This document shows positions 53,201 through 64,000 of a DNA stretch of 64,000 bases, piece by piece. Under the pieces are notes generated by a model. It was not told the origin of the DNA. It saw only the letters and a program-made list of their open reading frames with translations, and did not search any database. Location: the NCBI RefSeq assembly GCF_022458985.1, contig NC_061772.1, positions 9,910,001 through 9,974,000 on the forward strand. Direction: 5' to 3'. How positions within the stretch are numbered: the stretch's first letter is position 1; every line of letters starts with the position of its first letter. The position numbers and the translations under genes were made by a program. The DNA is from Mugil cephalus. Lineage: Eukaryota > Chordata > Actinopteri > Mugiliformes > Mugilidae.

Positions 53201-54625
53201 AGTCAGGAAGGGTTTAATGTCGTTATCTTGTTTTCTCCAACATAACCTGATAATGAGTGTCTGGTTGATTTGATCATACCTGATCTCAGCCAAGATCGCT
53301 GTGACTGTTTCGGAGGATCCATAACTGAAAGACTGAAGTACGCTTGCCTCTGATTTAATGATGAACACTGATCTAAATATTACAGTTTCCCTTCAGGACT
53401 TCCTGGCCTTGTAATACATGGTGAAATATATTTTAACTCAAAACGCATTCTTGTCTATGTAGTACAACATAGACCAAGCAAAACTAAGACTAAAAACTAA
53501 AAAAAAACAGGAAATGCATGCCCTTCATACTTCATTGCCTGATTGTGGAAACCAGCTTTAGTTGTTTCTTTACAAATATCTGGAGATAACACAGCCTATT
53601 GTCTAAATAATTCTCTTGAGATCTTGAGGTAATGACGCTAAAATCAGTTGCACTGTTTTTGACATCTGTACACAACAGGATTAATTGCTCTTCTGCAATT
53701 TGTGTGGAGTCTTTAGACTGCGTAAGTGGCCAAACATCTGAGACCATATGGCTGTAGGTGGAACAAGTATGACAGCTTCCTACATGAATATTATCTGGTG
53801 GAAGCTCGTCAGTCACTGTGTAGGTACAGTGACTGTGTACTGGATTACATTCTGCCACTTGATGATGGTAGAAGAGATCGTAATAGATGTATTTTTGTGA
53901 AACATACTCAGAAAAAAGACAACATCAACCTGTACCTTGTGTCTCTGAATAGTATAATATACTTTATGTATTAACAAGACTGCAAGCATAATCCAATCTA
54001 TCCATAATATATCTGATGAAACTGGACTGAACACTAGATTTCTCCTCACACCAGAGATATGGGTCAAAACCAATACCCTCCCTGGATAGCTGATCCAAAC
54101 ATTATTGGTTTGATTGTATATGTGGATGGGGCTTTTGTTAATCTCTGCTCTGCTTTCTCTGCTGCTGATTATCCTTGGCAACATCATGCATTCATGAGGG
54201 GAACAGATACTCATTTGGCGCATTGGTACACCTTGTAAGAGCAAATCCATGCTGGCACCACTTCAGTGGTTTACTTTTAGTCCCGTCGGAGCAGATCCTT
54301 GTGGATAAGCAGTCCAACTGGTGTTTAGGCATCTTCCATGTTGTCACAGATGTCTGTAAACATTCCTTCAGACACCCAGAGCCTGGTGCAATATGAAGAA
54401 GAATTTAGTTCTACAATCCTTATCCGTGGCTCTGTTTACTCTTGAATATGCTGGCTGTTGAAAAATCATTTGATCAAAAATACTGTGAGTTTCCCGAAAG
54501 ACATACTGACTTGTTTTTCTCGTGTGTATACTATAGATGCGCAACTGATGACACAGCCCAGTACACTGCAGTGGCCGGTAACAGCCATGGACAGGCCTCT
54601 ACTCAAGCTTCCATTATTGTCAAGA
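50222..54625 (+). CDS. myom2: myom2 exons 2-5: start codon, short N-terminus and Ig1
   Basis: Exon 2 is 50,222-50,279 with ATG at 50,232 (16 codons, MEERYEHKTKARIQEV); then 50,499-50,653, 50,826-50,912 and 54,537-54,625. Ig1 shows FLVRLRSHTVYE, LFCTVEGFP, VVKWYKEG and DDTAQYTAVAGN, near-identical in pattern to MYOM2. The 3.6-kb intron 4 between the last two exons holds repeats. Exon 2 is open in frame upstream of the ATG to its acceptor, so an unseen upstream coding exon is not excluded. Confidence 0.85.
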
Positions 54626-57600
54626 GTAAGTCTGATTACCTAGTATCGGAGAGTGTGGTGCTGATTGCCAGGTCAAATACATTCAAACTGGATTTGTCAA
54701 GTTCAAGGTTGCACCACAAATTGCAAGAATATACCTGTAGGTTCTTGTAGTATGTATCTAAACTGGAAGTGAACAATTCACTTCCAGTTATTTAAAGTGA
54801 AATGGAAAACTAAAACCAACAACTTAATATTAGTAACTTGCATTTATTATGACTGGTGATTGTTTAACTGGAATGTGTGAACAATTGCCATCAAACTCTA
54901 TTTACCATCTGCATTTTACCATCTGTCATCTTCCCGCATTGATTTTTATTATTGCAACCAGCTGCTGCTAATAATAGAAACCTCTTGCTGCTTCTTCTTC
55001 TCCTTTTTTTTTATCATGCAGGGTTCAAGCAGGAGGATGAGTCTTGTCCATATGGGTGGTTGCCTTACACAGGTAGGCATCATAATTACACCACCATACA
55101 CCACCAGCTCCTGTCAGATATGTCTGAATATGTGGTTGACTGCAACGCTAAATACAAATGAAATCTCTCTGTTTCAAAGAGGTGCATTCCCTGTTTTTGT
55201 TTTATTTTGTTTTTTCACCATCCCCACATATCTCTCTCAAGTCTTGCTCTTCCTTTCCAGCTGCCATGCTGCCTAAGATCCAATACACTAAAATCAACAT
55301 TACTTTTGTGGAGAAGTTTGGCCCTGTGTTTGCCACCGAGGGAGACTCTGCCACTCTGACTGCCACCATGACCCTGGAACCCAACCTGGCCAACCTGCAG
55401 CCTGAGGCTCAGTGGTATAGAGATGGTAATTGATATAAAGTAGCACATTTTGGCAAAGTAATTACCCTGTAATTGCTCGTAATATACACTGACTACCAGA
55501 CCAAATCTAGTTGACATGCAGCCAGAGGCATAGCAGTGGAAAATGGGAAAATGTTACGGACACTATTTTTATTGCATGTTAATTACGCTATAAGTAGTTA
55601 AACAGACTCCAGTAATATACTTTACCTCCAGTTCATGGGCAGTTTAATTTGCCATGTGTGTCTGTAGTTTAATTGCAATAGGTAAATCATACAGAACTAT
55701 ATTTAGTGAAGCATCATCTATAATTCATTCATAAAGCATAGATTATTTTAGCGTTTTTAAGAAGTATGCAGTGACGCTGAATTCACGATCCATTTGTAGA
55801 CACTCGTCTGTTTGACTCTAAATGGGTGAAGATTGAAACTGGCAGAGGCGTCTCCACTTTGAGTCTTCCAAACCTCTACAAAGACGACGAAGGCGTCTAC
55901 ACGCTACGCATGGTCACCAGAGGAGGCACCGCAGAACACAGTGCATTTGTCTCGGTTGCTGGTGAGATGGCTCATCACAAATCAATAAAGTTTCTGTTCC
56001 ATACTCCATACTGTTAGTAATACAACAGCTATTAAAAGATTGTTTACTTCCTGTGTAGATGGGCCTCCCCCAGTCCCAAGTGCACCCGGAGCTCCCATGG
56101 ACATCAAGATTCATGATGCCAATAGAGATTATGTCATTGTGTCATGGAAGCCTCCTAATACCACTACAGAGGGTCCAATCCTGGGATACTTTGTGGACAA
56201 GTAGGAGTTACTCATACAAACATCAATAACTGATAAACTGACCAACATACATACAAAAAACAACCTGGGCACGACTTATTATTGATGAAGCCCATACTCT
56301 TCTTGCTAGCTAGTAATTTCATATCATGTCGATGGGCAAAGATGATCTCATTGCAGCAAATTTTGATTACAAGTTGCTGCATTTGTTTGTACTCATTGAT
56401 ACCGATCTTTAGGGTTGATGTCCCCAAGAAATGAAACATCACTTTCTCAAGATCTTCACGTTATCCTTTTAAATCACAAATTACCTCTTACAATGTATTT
56501 TCTCAACACCTTTCCTGTTTAGATGCGAGGTTGGAACTGAAAACTGGACTCAATGCAATGACCACCCCATAAAGATCTGTAAATACCCAGTGTGTGGGCT
56601 GTTTGAAGGACACTCCTATTACTTCAGAGTCAGAGCCGTCAACTCCCGTGGAATCAGCAAACCATCTCGCATGTCTGATCCTATCGCTGCACTGGACCCC
56701 ACTGAGTTTGAGAGGCTCCATGGTGGGTTTAACCGGATTAGGAGCCAACTGAGAAATGTCTCGTCCAGATTTAAAGTATATTAGAAGTCTCTTCAGAATC
56801 AGACTGATGAAGATTGTGTCTTTTATCCTTCTGTAGCCAAAAAGCTCGGAGGAAGACTGGATGTTGTGTCTTACCACGATGAAGTTGAAGGTGGGATTCA
56901 GATAAAAATTATTACACATATCGATATGTATTACTATGTATAATATTAATACAAATTTGTGTGTATGCTTTACTGTGTAGCTGAAGGAAAGCCTCCAGGT
57001 CCTCCATCAGGAATTTATGCCTCAGAAATAGACAGGACATATGTTGTTTTGATCTGGAAAGCCCCGCAATACTCCAGCAAGGCTCCCATGTGGTACTACA
57101 TAGAAAAGGTAACAGTAATATCAGTACAGTACTTCCTCTCAGTGGTAGTTAATGGTTTTGAATAAGCTAATGTTCAAAGCATTTCTCAGAGATGAATAGA
57201 AAAAGTGAGAGATTGTTTACAAAATTAATATCTGTTTCTATCTTCTGTCTGTGTCCCCACAGTGCATGGTGGACAGCGGTGGGTGGCAGCGCGTTAACAC
57301 GCAGGTCCCTATTCGTTCACCCCGTTACGCCGTCTTTGACCTGGCAGAGGGCAAACACTATAAGTTCAGAGTTTTGTCAGCCAATATTTATGGAACCAGT
57401 GAGCCATCAGAGGAGACTGGACCCATCGAGACCCTGCAACTCAAAGGTCTGTTTCAGCCACTTTCGCTTTAGTGCTACACGCTTCAGCAGATTTTCTACC
57501 ACAGTGGACTAAACCCAAATCAGAGCTGCTGTTATGTTTATGATTATACACTGTCAACTTTATGATTGATGATGTTGTTTGTTGTCATCAGGTGTACCAT

Positions 57601-60600
57601 CTGCTCCCGGTCAGGTGATTGCGACAAGGGAAACAGACACCTCAGTCCTCATTCAGTGGGCTTCCCCGAAAGAGCCCAACAATCTGATTGGTTACTACAT
57701 TGATCAGTGTGTGAAGGGGTCCAATGCCTGGACCTCAGCCAATCACAAGCCTCACAAGGACACCAAGTATGTGTTCAAAACAACACAAACACACTGTATT
57801 TCTCAAGCTGATAGAAATATATCATGAAAGCATATATCATCTATTGTTGCATTTCTTTCTTTTTTTTTTTTAGGTTTGTTGTTAGTGGACTGACGAAAGG
57901 AGAAACCTATGTGTTCCGTGTCCAGGCTATCAATGAACTGGGTCTTAGTGATGAATCCCAGGAATCTGCACCTCTCACTGTCAAGGCTGCCCTCAGTCAG
58001 TATTGCTGCATTTATGTTCACTACTACAGATGATAAGATGAGAATTACAGTATTTTCCAAACACTAGAATGTAGTTTCAGTGCAGTTTTGTTTGTGTTTC
58101 TTTAGCTACCCCCTCTGCTCCTTATGACGTTGCACTGCTGAGCTGTGACGGCCACTCGATGGTGCTGAACTGGAAGAAGCCTCTTCACTCTGGAGGTGCA
58201 AAAATCAAGGATTATTATGTGGATAAAAGACGCAGCGGCACAACCATGTGGAGGGAGGTTCATATTCCACCACTTTCAGAAAGGCTTTACAAGGTACAGT
58301 AATGTCTGTTTGTTTGTTTTTTTAGCCTTAAATGTATGTATTTGGTTAGGGTATCCTTATGTTAAAGATGTGTATGTTATGTGTTGGTTAAAAAAAAAGG
58401 TCAGATTTCAATATGAATCTTTTTCTCAAATGCCACCATTTATTACAGCTAAGTATGCAAAAGCAGATTATATGAAATTAGGATGTGTTTTCTTCCCATT
58501 GTGTTGAAGATGATGATGATGATGAGTAACCATAATAACCCTGACAGGTGGAGGGCTTGACAGAGGGAGCGGTCTATCAGTTCCAGGTTTATGCAGCCAG
58601 CCTGGCTGGACTTGGACCAGCCTCCAAACATTCAGCTGACTTCACGTGTGAGGCTTGGAATATGCCAGAGCCTGGTTAGTAAATGGAACTAACATAAAGC
58701 CTCTACACATTAAATGACAATCATGCAAACAGGGTGTATTTCGTCTACGCAAATACAAATGTAAATGCGGGTCTGTCCCTCTTCTCCTCTCCTTCTGTGT
58801 TATGTAGGCCCTGCCTATGACCTGAGTTTCTGTGAAGTGAGAGATAATTCGTTGGTGGTTGAGTGGAAAAAGCCTGTCTATACTGGTTCTGGACCAATCA
58901 CAGGCTATCATGTAGAGTATGCTAAGACGGGCACTTCTGATTGGACCACAGCCAATGAAAAAGCTGTCAGTCACCGCTTCCTAAAGGTGAGAGTATCCTT
59001 ATTTAAGATGTGTGGATGATATATGTATAACATATAGTATCTGCTTCTTTTATTTTGGGCCGCCAAAATGGGTATTTATCTTCCATATGATAATAATATT
59101 ATTATTTGCAATAAAGATTTCAGATTTCAAACTTTTATTCCATTATCCACCCCAGTGCGGTTACATGCAAACATACATACAACTGTGTGACACTGACATC
59201 TGGTGGATAGAATAAACAATTACTTCATTTATATTCATTCATTCATTCATTTTCCGTAACTGCTTGTCCTCTGGAGGGTGGCTGGAGTCTGTCCCAGCTG
59301 TGTTTATAATAGATAGATATTTTTAAGTTCACAGATTGTTAAAGATAATGAATGACATATGCCATATGGGACATCGGCTAGATGAAATTTATTATGGTTG
59401 CCTTTACTGAATAATACAGTATTTAGTATTTAGTTTCATAATATATTGTTAAACAAATCCTTGCAGAACAGTTAAGATTAGTGATGTGTGAACAAAAAGT
59501 ACGTGAGGAACCTAAAGCAAAGAAATATTCCCTGCACAATAGAGTATTAGAAACATGAGAATCTGTTTACCTGCAATGGTTTCTGTTGTCAACAACTGCA
59601 CTTGTAAAATGTTAATGTCACAGCCTGCCAAATTGGCCCAGAGGATTAGGAACACCTGCGTAGCAAAGTTCGCCACTCTCCTCCTCATTCTAGGTTGGTT
59701 CCTTGTTTCCCAGGTAACGGGTCTGGAGGCGGGCACTAGCTACGTGTTCAGGGTGCGTGCGGTCAATGAGGCAGGAGTGGGTATGGCCTCCATGGCCTCT
59801 GACTCTGTGATTGCCAAGTCTGTGGAAGGTAAAAATTTAATAAGAGACAGTGTGAAACAAAAAAAATGCATTTCCAAGTTTCTCTTTGTATTATTAAAAT
59901 GTGGCTATGCCTATGCTTTGTTCGAATGGCTCCTTTATTGGTTACTAAAGCCGGAGCAAAGATGTCAGGAAGTGACATGTGTAATATATGATTAAGAAAA
60001 ACTGTCATAGCTTTTTTGGGCCATTTTTGGAGAAATAAATGGCTACATTTTAAAAATCATCTGTCTGTGGAAGGTTCCCAGGAGGTGTCCTGTGTTGTGG
60101 ATGAGAAATCAGGTGACATTGTTCTGTCATTTGAGTCCTGCCAAATGAACGAGGGCTCTCAGTTCATCTGGAAGAAAGATTATAAAGAAATCACAGAATT
60201 TTCCAAGGGAGTCGTGATTAAGACGGAAGGCAGCGTGTAAGAGCACAGACACACAAGTGCACACACTCAGTACTGTACATCCACGGGCACATTTGCATTC
60301 TGTTCAATCTTTTATGTGGAACATCTCTCTGTCTATCTGTGCGTATCTTTCTCTTTGCTGCCCTGCATCACAGCTCTAAGCTGATCTTCCAGAACCCAGA
60401 TAAAGAGGACTTTGGGACATTCTCTGTTTCTGTCACCAACACAGATGGGGTGTCTTCCAGCTATGCAATCACTGCTGAAGGTACGATTTATTCATCACAG
60501 CTGGGTAATCCCAAAAATTAACAGAAAATAAAAAAAGAGAACTGCCCCATGCAAATACACAGACAGCTTATTTATCCCCGTTGACTTGCCATCATTTAAA

Positions 60601-63042
60601 AACCGCTGCCGTAATTGTCTTCATCGATTGCATTACTTTAAATTATATGAAATATTTGTTTCCTTCCTCTTTTAAAGTAGCGCAAACATCTCTCATGAAC
60701 ATATGAGCAGCTGTACAGCGACACGCAGACAAGTACATCAAATGTACAGATTTGAGCAAAAACCAGAAGGAAACAGAATTGAAGAACTAAGGCGTTGTGT
60801 AGGATGCAATAAAGATGAAAGCATTGAGACAGTGTTTAAAATGATCATGACAGCATGTAGGCAACGGACATTTTACATTACATATTCCTTGAATAACACA
60901 TGGGGCATAATGTGTGTTTAAGCATTGCATCTTCACGGCAAAAGACTTGCTGTCAGAAAGCTTGACAGTGTTTTTTTATTTCTATTGCACCACTATGCTA
61001 CCAGGCTCTAATATCTTATTCAGTGCGCCTTCCACTGATTGCTTCCCATTTGGCCTATAGTTGTTTCGGCGTAGCTCACGATAATTTCCAAACTCCTGGC
61101 ATACAAGGTCTCATTTATTTCACTTATATCGCAGGTACTTGGCAATTCTCCAGTAATGTAACACCCTAACTCATAGTTAACTCAGAGTTTCAGAGTGAGC
61201 CTCCAGGTCCGGTACGAGGCAATAAGGAGCACTGAGCCACAGAGCGGTATCCGTGTTCAAGAACTTATCTGCCTCTTCTTATTAACGCTGTTGAAGTAGT
61301 GACTTCTCCAACTTCAAACTCAAATCAAAGTTCATGATTAAATTACGTCTATGCAGAAAGTATAACATGTATTTAATAAATCTGTGTCCTTGAATACATT
61401 GAATGAATAAGCTGTCTCCACATTTCAGAGCTGGCTAAGATGATGGCGCTAAGCTACGACATCAGACATCCAAGTAGGTGGCTGGCCGAGTCTTTCTATC
61501 TCTTCTAATCTCTCTCTGTCTGTTTTAATCTCTATTCTTTTAGACTTTTTCTCAGTTGCGTATTAATCAGTTGCACCTGCTGTCTCTGTTTCTCCTTTTC
61601 ATGGTTTCTTTTTGCTTTCTTCTGACTGCTTTGAACATTTCTGATTACTTTATTCTTTTAGGTGCCCCTTTCTCTTTTTATTTGATCAAAAAAAAAATGT
61701 ATTTCCTGCTTTTGCATCACCTGCCTAACCACCATGCACCCTTCTTTTGACTCCCATCCAATCCCTCCCCTTCTCTCCTATCCCATAGTCATCCCGCTGA
61801 AGTCTGAGTTGGCCTATAAGATTCTGGAGAGAGGCAGAATGAGGTTCTGGCTGCAGGCTGAAGAGATTTCCTCCAAAGTCACCTACAAATTCTTTGCAAA
61901 CAACAAGGAACTGTCGGGAGCTGATGTAAGACACACTGTAGTTTTAACAATGGGAAACATAGACAGGAGAGGTGGAAATTATACTTTCTTGCTTCAAGGT
62001 GAACAAACTGATGGTCTACCTGAATGACAACGGCTCAGTCAGCTTTTTGTTGCAACAAAATGAAAGCTGTAATCACCGTGAATCCATATTCACAAAGTCT
62101 GTCATCAAGTGTGCATGTTTTTCACAATACAACTCTATTTTTCTGCAGCCCAACAAGATGGGTCATGACGTCTCTACGGGTATCATTGAGTTTATCATGG
62201 ACCATTTCACTGAGGAGAATGAGGGGACATTTACCTGCCAGATCACAGACGGCGGAGGCAAAGCGCAGAGCTCGCTGGTTCTGATTGGAGACGGTAAGAG
62301 GGGCCCTCAATCAGAATAGTTAATGCGTGGACACACAGAGCACCCATAACCTGGTTGGAACCCGCTACAATGTAGAGGCTACATTATACAGTGGTAAAGT
62401 TGAAAAATGTAAATGTGGCTTGTATCTTTATGTATGAGTGGCACTGAGATTCAGATAAATTATGATTCCACCCTCATACCAGACCATTAGCAGGGTGATC
62501 CACAGAAAGAATCTATAGCAACTACTGACAAAACTTTGATCTTCTAATTATTCTCTGTTTATGTGTATCTGTATGTGCACACAGCTTTCAAGGCAGCGTT
62601 GGCTGAGGCTGACTACCAGAGAAGAGAGTACATCAGAGTCAAAGAGGGTAAGCAATACAAAACATCATCCGCTCTTAAGCTTGTATGAGCTTTATTCTTC
62701 TTAGCCTGAGACCAGAACACCACTATGTTGCCAGGGAGACATCTAATCAGCGAGTATACAGAATAAAAGTAGAGCCTCTCCTCTTCTACAGGCGGCTGGA
62801 ACCTGAAAACTCCAAAATGACTGATTTTACATGACGGAATACGTCCCGAATGTAGAAATTCATAGGACAGAACTCCACAGTGGTGTTTTGCATTAACAAT
62901 TGGCTTATGCATGATTCAGCAAACAGGGGTTGCAATCAAGTTCCACATGTACTTCCTGTCTCCATCCACCACAGGTCCCCACTTCAGTGAGTTCCTGTCA
63001 CTTCAGGTTGGAGACGACTGCTCTGTCACTTTGGTCTGCAAG
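50232..63042 (+). CDS. myom2: Myomesin, MYOM2-type (25 coding exons, 3' incomplete in window)
   Basis: Structural protein of the sarcomeric M-band that crosslinks myosin filaments and titin. The 25 exons join in frame to 1033 codons with no stop and run past the window. Order: short N-terminus (1-35), Ig1 about 36-126, linker, Ig2 about 150-253, five fibronectin-III domains about 257-790, then Ig domains separated by short helices, the usual myomesin plan. Sequence is nearest MYOM2: for example, MALSYDIRHPIIPLKSELAY parallels human MYOM2, and MYOM1 differs. All introns are GT-AG and most domain-boundary introns are phase 1. The MYOM1-type EH insert is absent: the intron at that place is only 110 bp. 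Odd: no coding exon for the roughly 150-residue head that precedes Ig1 in human MYOM2 was found. Whether this is myom2a, myom2b or another teleost copy cannot be told here. Confidence 0.88.
50960..51140. repeat. Probable dispersed repeat in myom2 intron 4
   Basis: Starts AAAGGGACACTCCACCAGTT, a sequence style common at the ends of teleost interspersed repeats, and continues through AT/GC-mixed sequence without coding capacity. Extent and family uncertain. Confidence 0.35.
54761..54789. repeat. Short hairpin, 13-bp perfect stem, 3-nt loop
   Basis: AACTGGAAGTGAA and its exact reverse complement are separated by CAA in myom2 intron 5. Too short for a typical miRNA precursor. Confidence 0.85.
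55022..55961 (+). CDS. myom2: myom2 exons 6-8: linker and Ig2
   Basis: Exons 55,022-55,072 (51 bp, linker FKQEDESCPYGWLPYT), 55,261-55,425 and 55,800-55,961. Ig2 includes FVEKFGPVFATEGDSATL, QPEAQWYRD and KDDEGVYTLRMVTRGG, matching the MYOM2 pattern EKFG...RAEWYRDD...KDDEGLYTLRIVSRGG. Codons about 127-253. Confidence 0.88.
56059..56890 (+). CDS. myom2: myom2 exons 9-11: fibronectin-III domain 1 and linker
   Basis: Exons 56,059-56,200, 56,523-56,722 and 56,837-56,890. Fn1 contains APGAPMDIKIHDANRDYVIV, SWKPPNTTTEGPILGYFVDK and YYFRVRAVNSRGISKPS, all close to MYOM2. The last 54-bp exon encodes the variable linker (KKLGGRLDVVSYHDEVE) before Fn2. Confidence 0.9.
56981..57446 (+). CDS. myom2: myom2 exons 12-13: fibronectin-III domain 2
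   Basis: Exons 56,981-57,108 and 57,263-57,446, codons about 385-488. PPGPPSGIYASEIDRTYVVL opens the fold, and RSPRYAVFDLAEGKHYKFRV closes it. The intron splits the domain at phase 0, as in other myomesin Fn domains. Confidence 0.9.
57592..57995 (+). CDS. myom2: myom2 exons 14-15: fibronectin-III domain 3
   Basis: Exons 57,592-57,766 and 57,874-57,995. VPSAPGQVIATRETDTSVLI...LIGYYIDQC...FVVSGLTKGETYVFRVQAINELGLSDESQES is a full Fn3 fold. The following intron is only 110 bp and has no exon inside; the MYOM1 EH segment lies at this junction in mammals. Confidence 0.9.
58106..58674 (+). CDS. myom2: myom2 exons 16-17: fibronectin-III domain 4
   Basis: Exons 58,106-58,293 and 58,548-58,674. PSAPYDVALLSCDGHSMVLN...VEGLTEGAVYQFQVYAASLAGLGPASKHS and the CEAWNMPEPG linker match the MYOM2 sequence CEAWTMPEPG. 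Confidence 0.9.
58808..59828 (+). CDS. myom2: myom2 exons 18-19: fibronectin-III domain 5
   Basis: Exons 58,808-58,986 and 59,714-59,828. PAYDLSFCEVRDNSLVVEWK...GPITGYHVEYAK...VTGLEAGTSYVFRVRAVNEAGVG. The intron between them carries a truncated dispersed repeat. Exon 19 ends inside a 13-bp sequence repeated at the next acceptor. Confidence 0.9.
59232..59302 (+). repeat. (ATTC)n and truncated dispersed repeat in myom2 intron 18
   Basis: Five ATTC units lead into TTTTCCGTAACTGCTTGTCC and a GGAGGGTGGCTGGAGTCTGTCCC segment, the hallmark end of a repeat family widespread in fish genomes. Non-coding. Confidence 0.65.
60074..60480 (+). CDS. myom2: myom2 exons 20-21: Ig domain after the Fn array
   Basis: Exons 60,074-60,236 and 60,374-60,480, codons about 791-880. 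SFESCQMNEGSQFIWKKDY and NPDKEDFGTFSVSVTNTDGV align with MYOM2 (DCQEMTDASQFTWCKSY; NPDKEDLGTYSVSVSDTDGV). The exon 20 acceptor (TGTGGAAG) lacks a good pyrimidine tract but is the only nearby AG that keeps the frame open. Confidence 0.82.
61429..62293 (+). CDS. myom2: myom2 exons 22-24: connecting helix and next Ig domain
   Basis: Exons 61,429-61,473 (45 bp, the helix ELAKMMALSYDIRHP), 61,789-61,925 and 62,149-62,293. The Ig reads IPLKSELAYKILERGRMRFW...SSLVLIGD. The join between the last two exons gives the same length as human MYOM2, so no microexon is needed. Confidence 0.88.
62585..63042 (+). CDS. myom2: myom2 exons 25-26: connecting helix and start of next Ig domain
   Basis: Exons 62,585-62,647 (AFKAALAEADYQRREYIR, helix) and 62,975-63,042 (GPHFSEFLSLQVGDDCSV...LVCK). 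The donor after exon 26 is GTAAAC. The next exon, expected to begin with a V-x-NTKKET-like segment, is not found before 64,000, so the gene continues to the right. Confidence 0.86.
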
Positions 63043-64000
63043 GTAAACACAGCCAAACTCCATAATTATGCAATATTTACACTCTAAACAAATGGAAGGC
63101 TGACTAGGCGGAGAGCCGATTAGTCATTCTATGGAGCGTAAGATGCCATAATGCCATGTAATGATACGGTCCAGAGTGAAATTAACCAGCATTTTGCTGT
63201 CAGGGTCTCGTCCTGGATTTGTTAAGGTGAAGCATATTATTAACATCATTTAAAGTAAGTGTTGTTCAAACGCCTCGGGTCAATCTCAAGCTGACATCTG
63301 TTTAAGGTGTTTGTGAGATTAGCCCAGATATGCACAGTCTGAATAATGCAGCAACAGAATAAACACATGCAGTAAACTGAGTGCGTGAATGATGCGAGTG
63401 CCAATGCACAGGAGGCACAAACATCAGTCATTCTGCAGAGCTACGCTCCATTTGGATTTGGTGTTAGCGACTATTTAGGCTATTTTATATTCTTAAAAAT
63501 GGCCTCCTGTTCTCTTGGTAGAAAGATATTTTTTTTATTTTGTTTTTCTCTAAAAGATCTATGAAATGGATGAGAGCCACAGCCTAATGGGCACCCCTGG
63601 GCAAATTTCATATTTTCCTGATTTAAGAAGTCAAAAGAAGTAAATACAAACCTTGTATCAAACGAGCTTTAAAAAAAATAAATAAATAAACAAACCTCTC
63701 TTCAACTGTTACTTGTATGGTAGGCCTTAAATGATTTGTTTGGAGATGGGAGGCAGTTGAAGAACAGTAATAAGACAAAGTCAGCCGATTACATTTTCAG
63801 ACACACAAATTCTCTGACTCTTCAAACCTTGTGAATCAATCAACTACCATGGGCTCCTCTAAGGAATTAACTGGATCTACAATGAAGCCAACTAATGCTT
63901 ACAAAGCAGAGGAACGCCATAAAAATATATCAAAGTGCCTCCAATTTGCAGTTTCAACTGACTGGTGGCCAAGAACTGTGGAAGTCAAGATAATGGATGA
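63043..64000 (+). other. myom2 intron, open to window end
   Basis: About 960 bases with no further supportable exon. It includes an AAAT-type low-complexity run near 63,671-63,692. Confidence 0.6.

Noticed and set aside
53532..54250. Overlapping 108- and 145-codon minus-strand frames in myomesin intron 4
   Set aside because: Could be eroded retroelement sequence, but I recognise no protease, RT or integrase motif; left unannotated.
61926..62148. Possible extra coding segment between myomesin exons 23 and 24
   Set aside because: Direct joining of exons 23 and 24 gives the same spacing as human MYOM2, so no extra exon is needed.

Overview
The window is nuclear DNA from a ray-finned (teleost) fish. 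The evidence is short GT-AG introns, abundant CA/TG and AT microsatellites, remnants of Tc1/mariner-type and hAT-type DNA transposons typical of fish, and three vertebrate multi-exon genes whose exons join in frame with conserved protein families. I annotated by finding splice sites and joining exons by hand. Every junction given keeps the reading frame, and the summed exons give open frames of 746 and 242 codons and a 1033-codon 5' part. No transcript data were used.

Layout. 1-21,430 is gene-poor: microsatellites, a perfect 54-bp palindrome, a hAT-like MITE, two diverged copies of one dispersed repeat, and several GC/CpG-richer blocks studded with TAATTA-type sites that look like candidate regulatory elements. 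21,547-35,986 (minus) is a complete 22-coding-exon RSK-family kinase, best matched to RSK3 (rps6ka2), with a CpG-rich promoter just above 36,000. 38,668-43,287 (minus) is rnaset2, a complete secreted/lysosomal RNase T2 with a 5' non-coding exon. 43,400-45,490 is the head-to-head spacer. 45,494-64,000 (plus) is the 5' two-thirds of a myomesin gene (myom2-like): a candidate muscle promoter with adjacent MEF2 and CArG boxes, a non-coding exon 1, a 4.6-kb intron, and 25 coding exons covering Ig1 through the third Ig after the fibronectin repeats. It runs off the right edge.

The rps6ka2-rnaset2 pair matches the order on human 6q27, whereas human MYOM2 is on 8p23, so the right part shows a fish-specific join or an older arrangement. 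The genes do not form a pathway. RSK is a MAPK-activated signalling kinase, RNASET2 an acid endoribonuclease, and myomesin a sarcomeric M-band crosslinker.

Most interesting points: (1) the C-terminal kinase domain of this RSK has lost its glycine-rich loop while keeping the other catalytic and docking motifs, and the protein has lost the C-terminal PDZ ligand; (2) the myomesin starts only about 35 residues before its first Ig domain, so the usual myosin-binding head is missing from this transcript model; (3) one myomesin intron is bounded by a 13-bp direct repeat spanning both splice sites and has a poor pyrimidine tract; (4) the last rnaset2 exon has a duplicated acceptor whose use would truncate the protein; (5) the perfect 54-bp palindrome.
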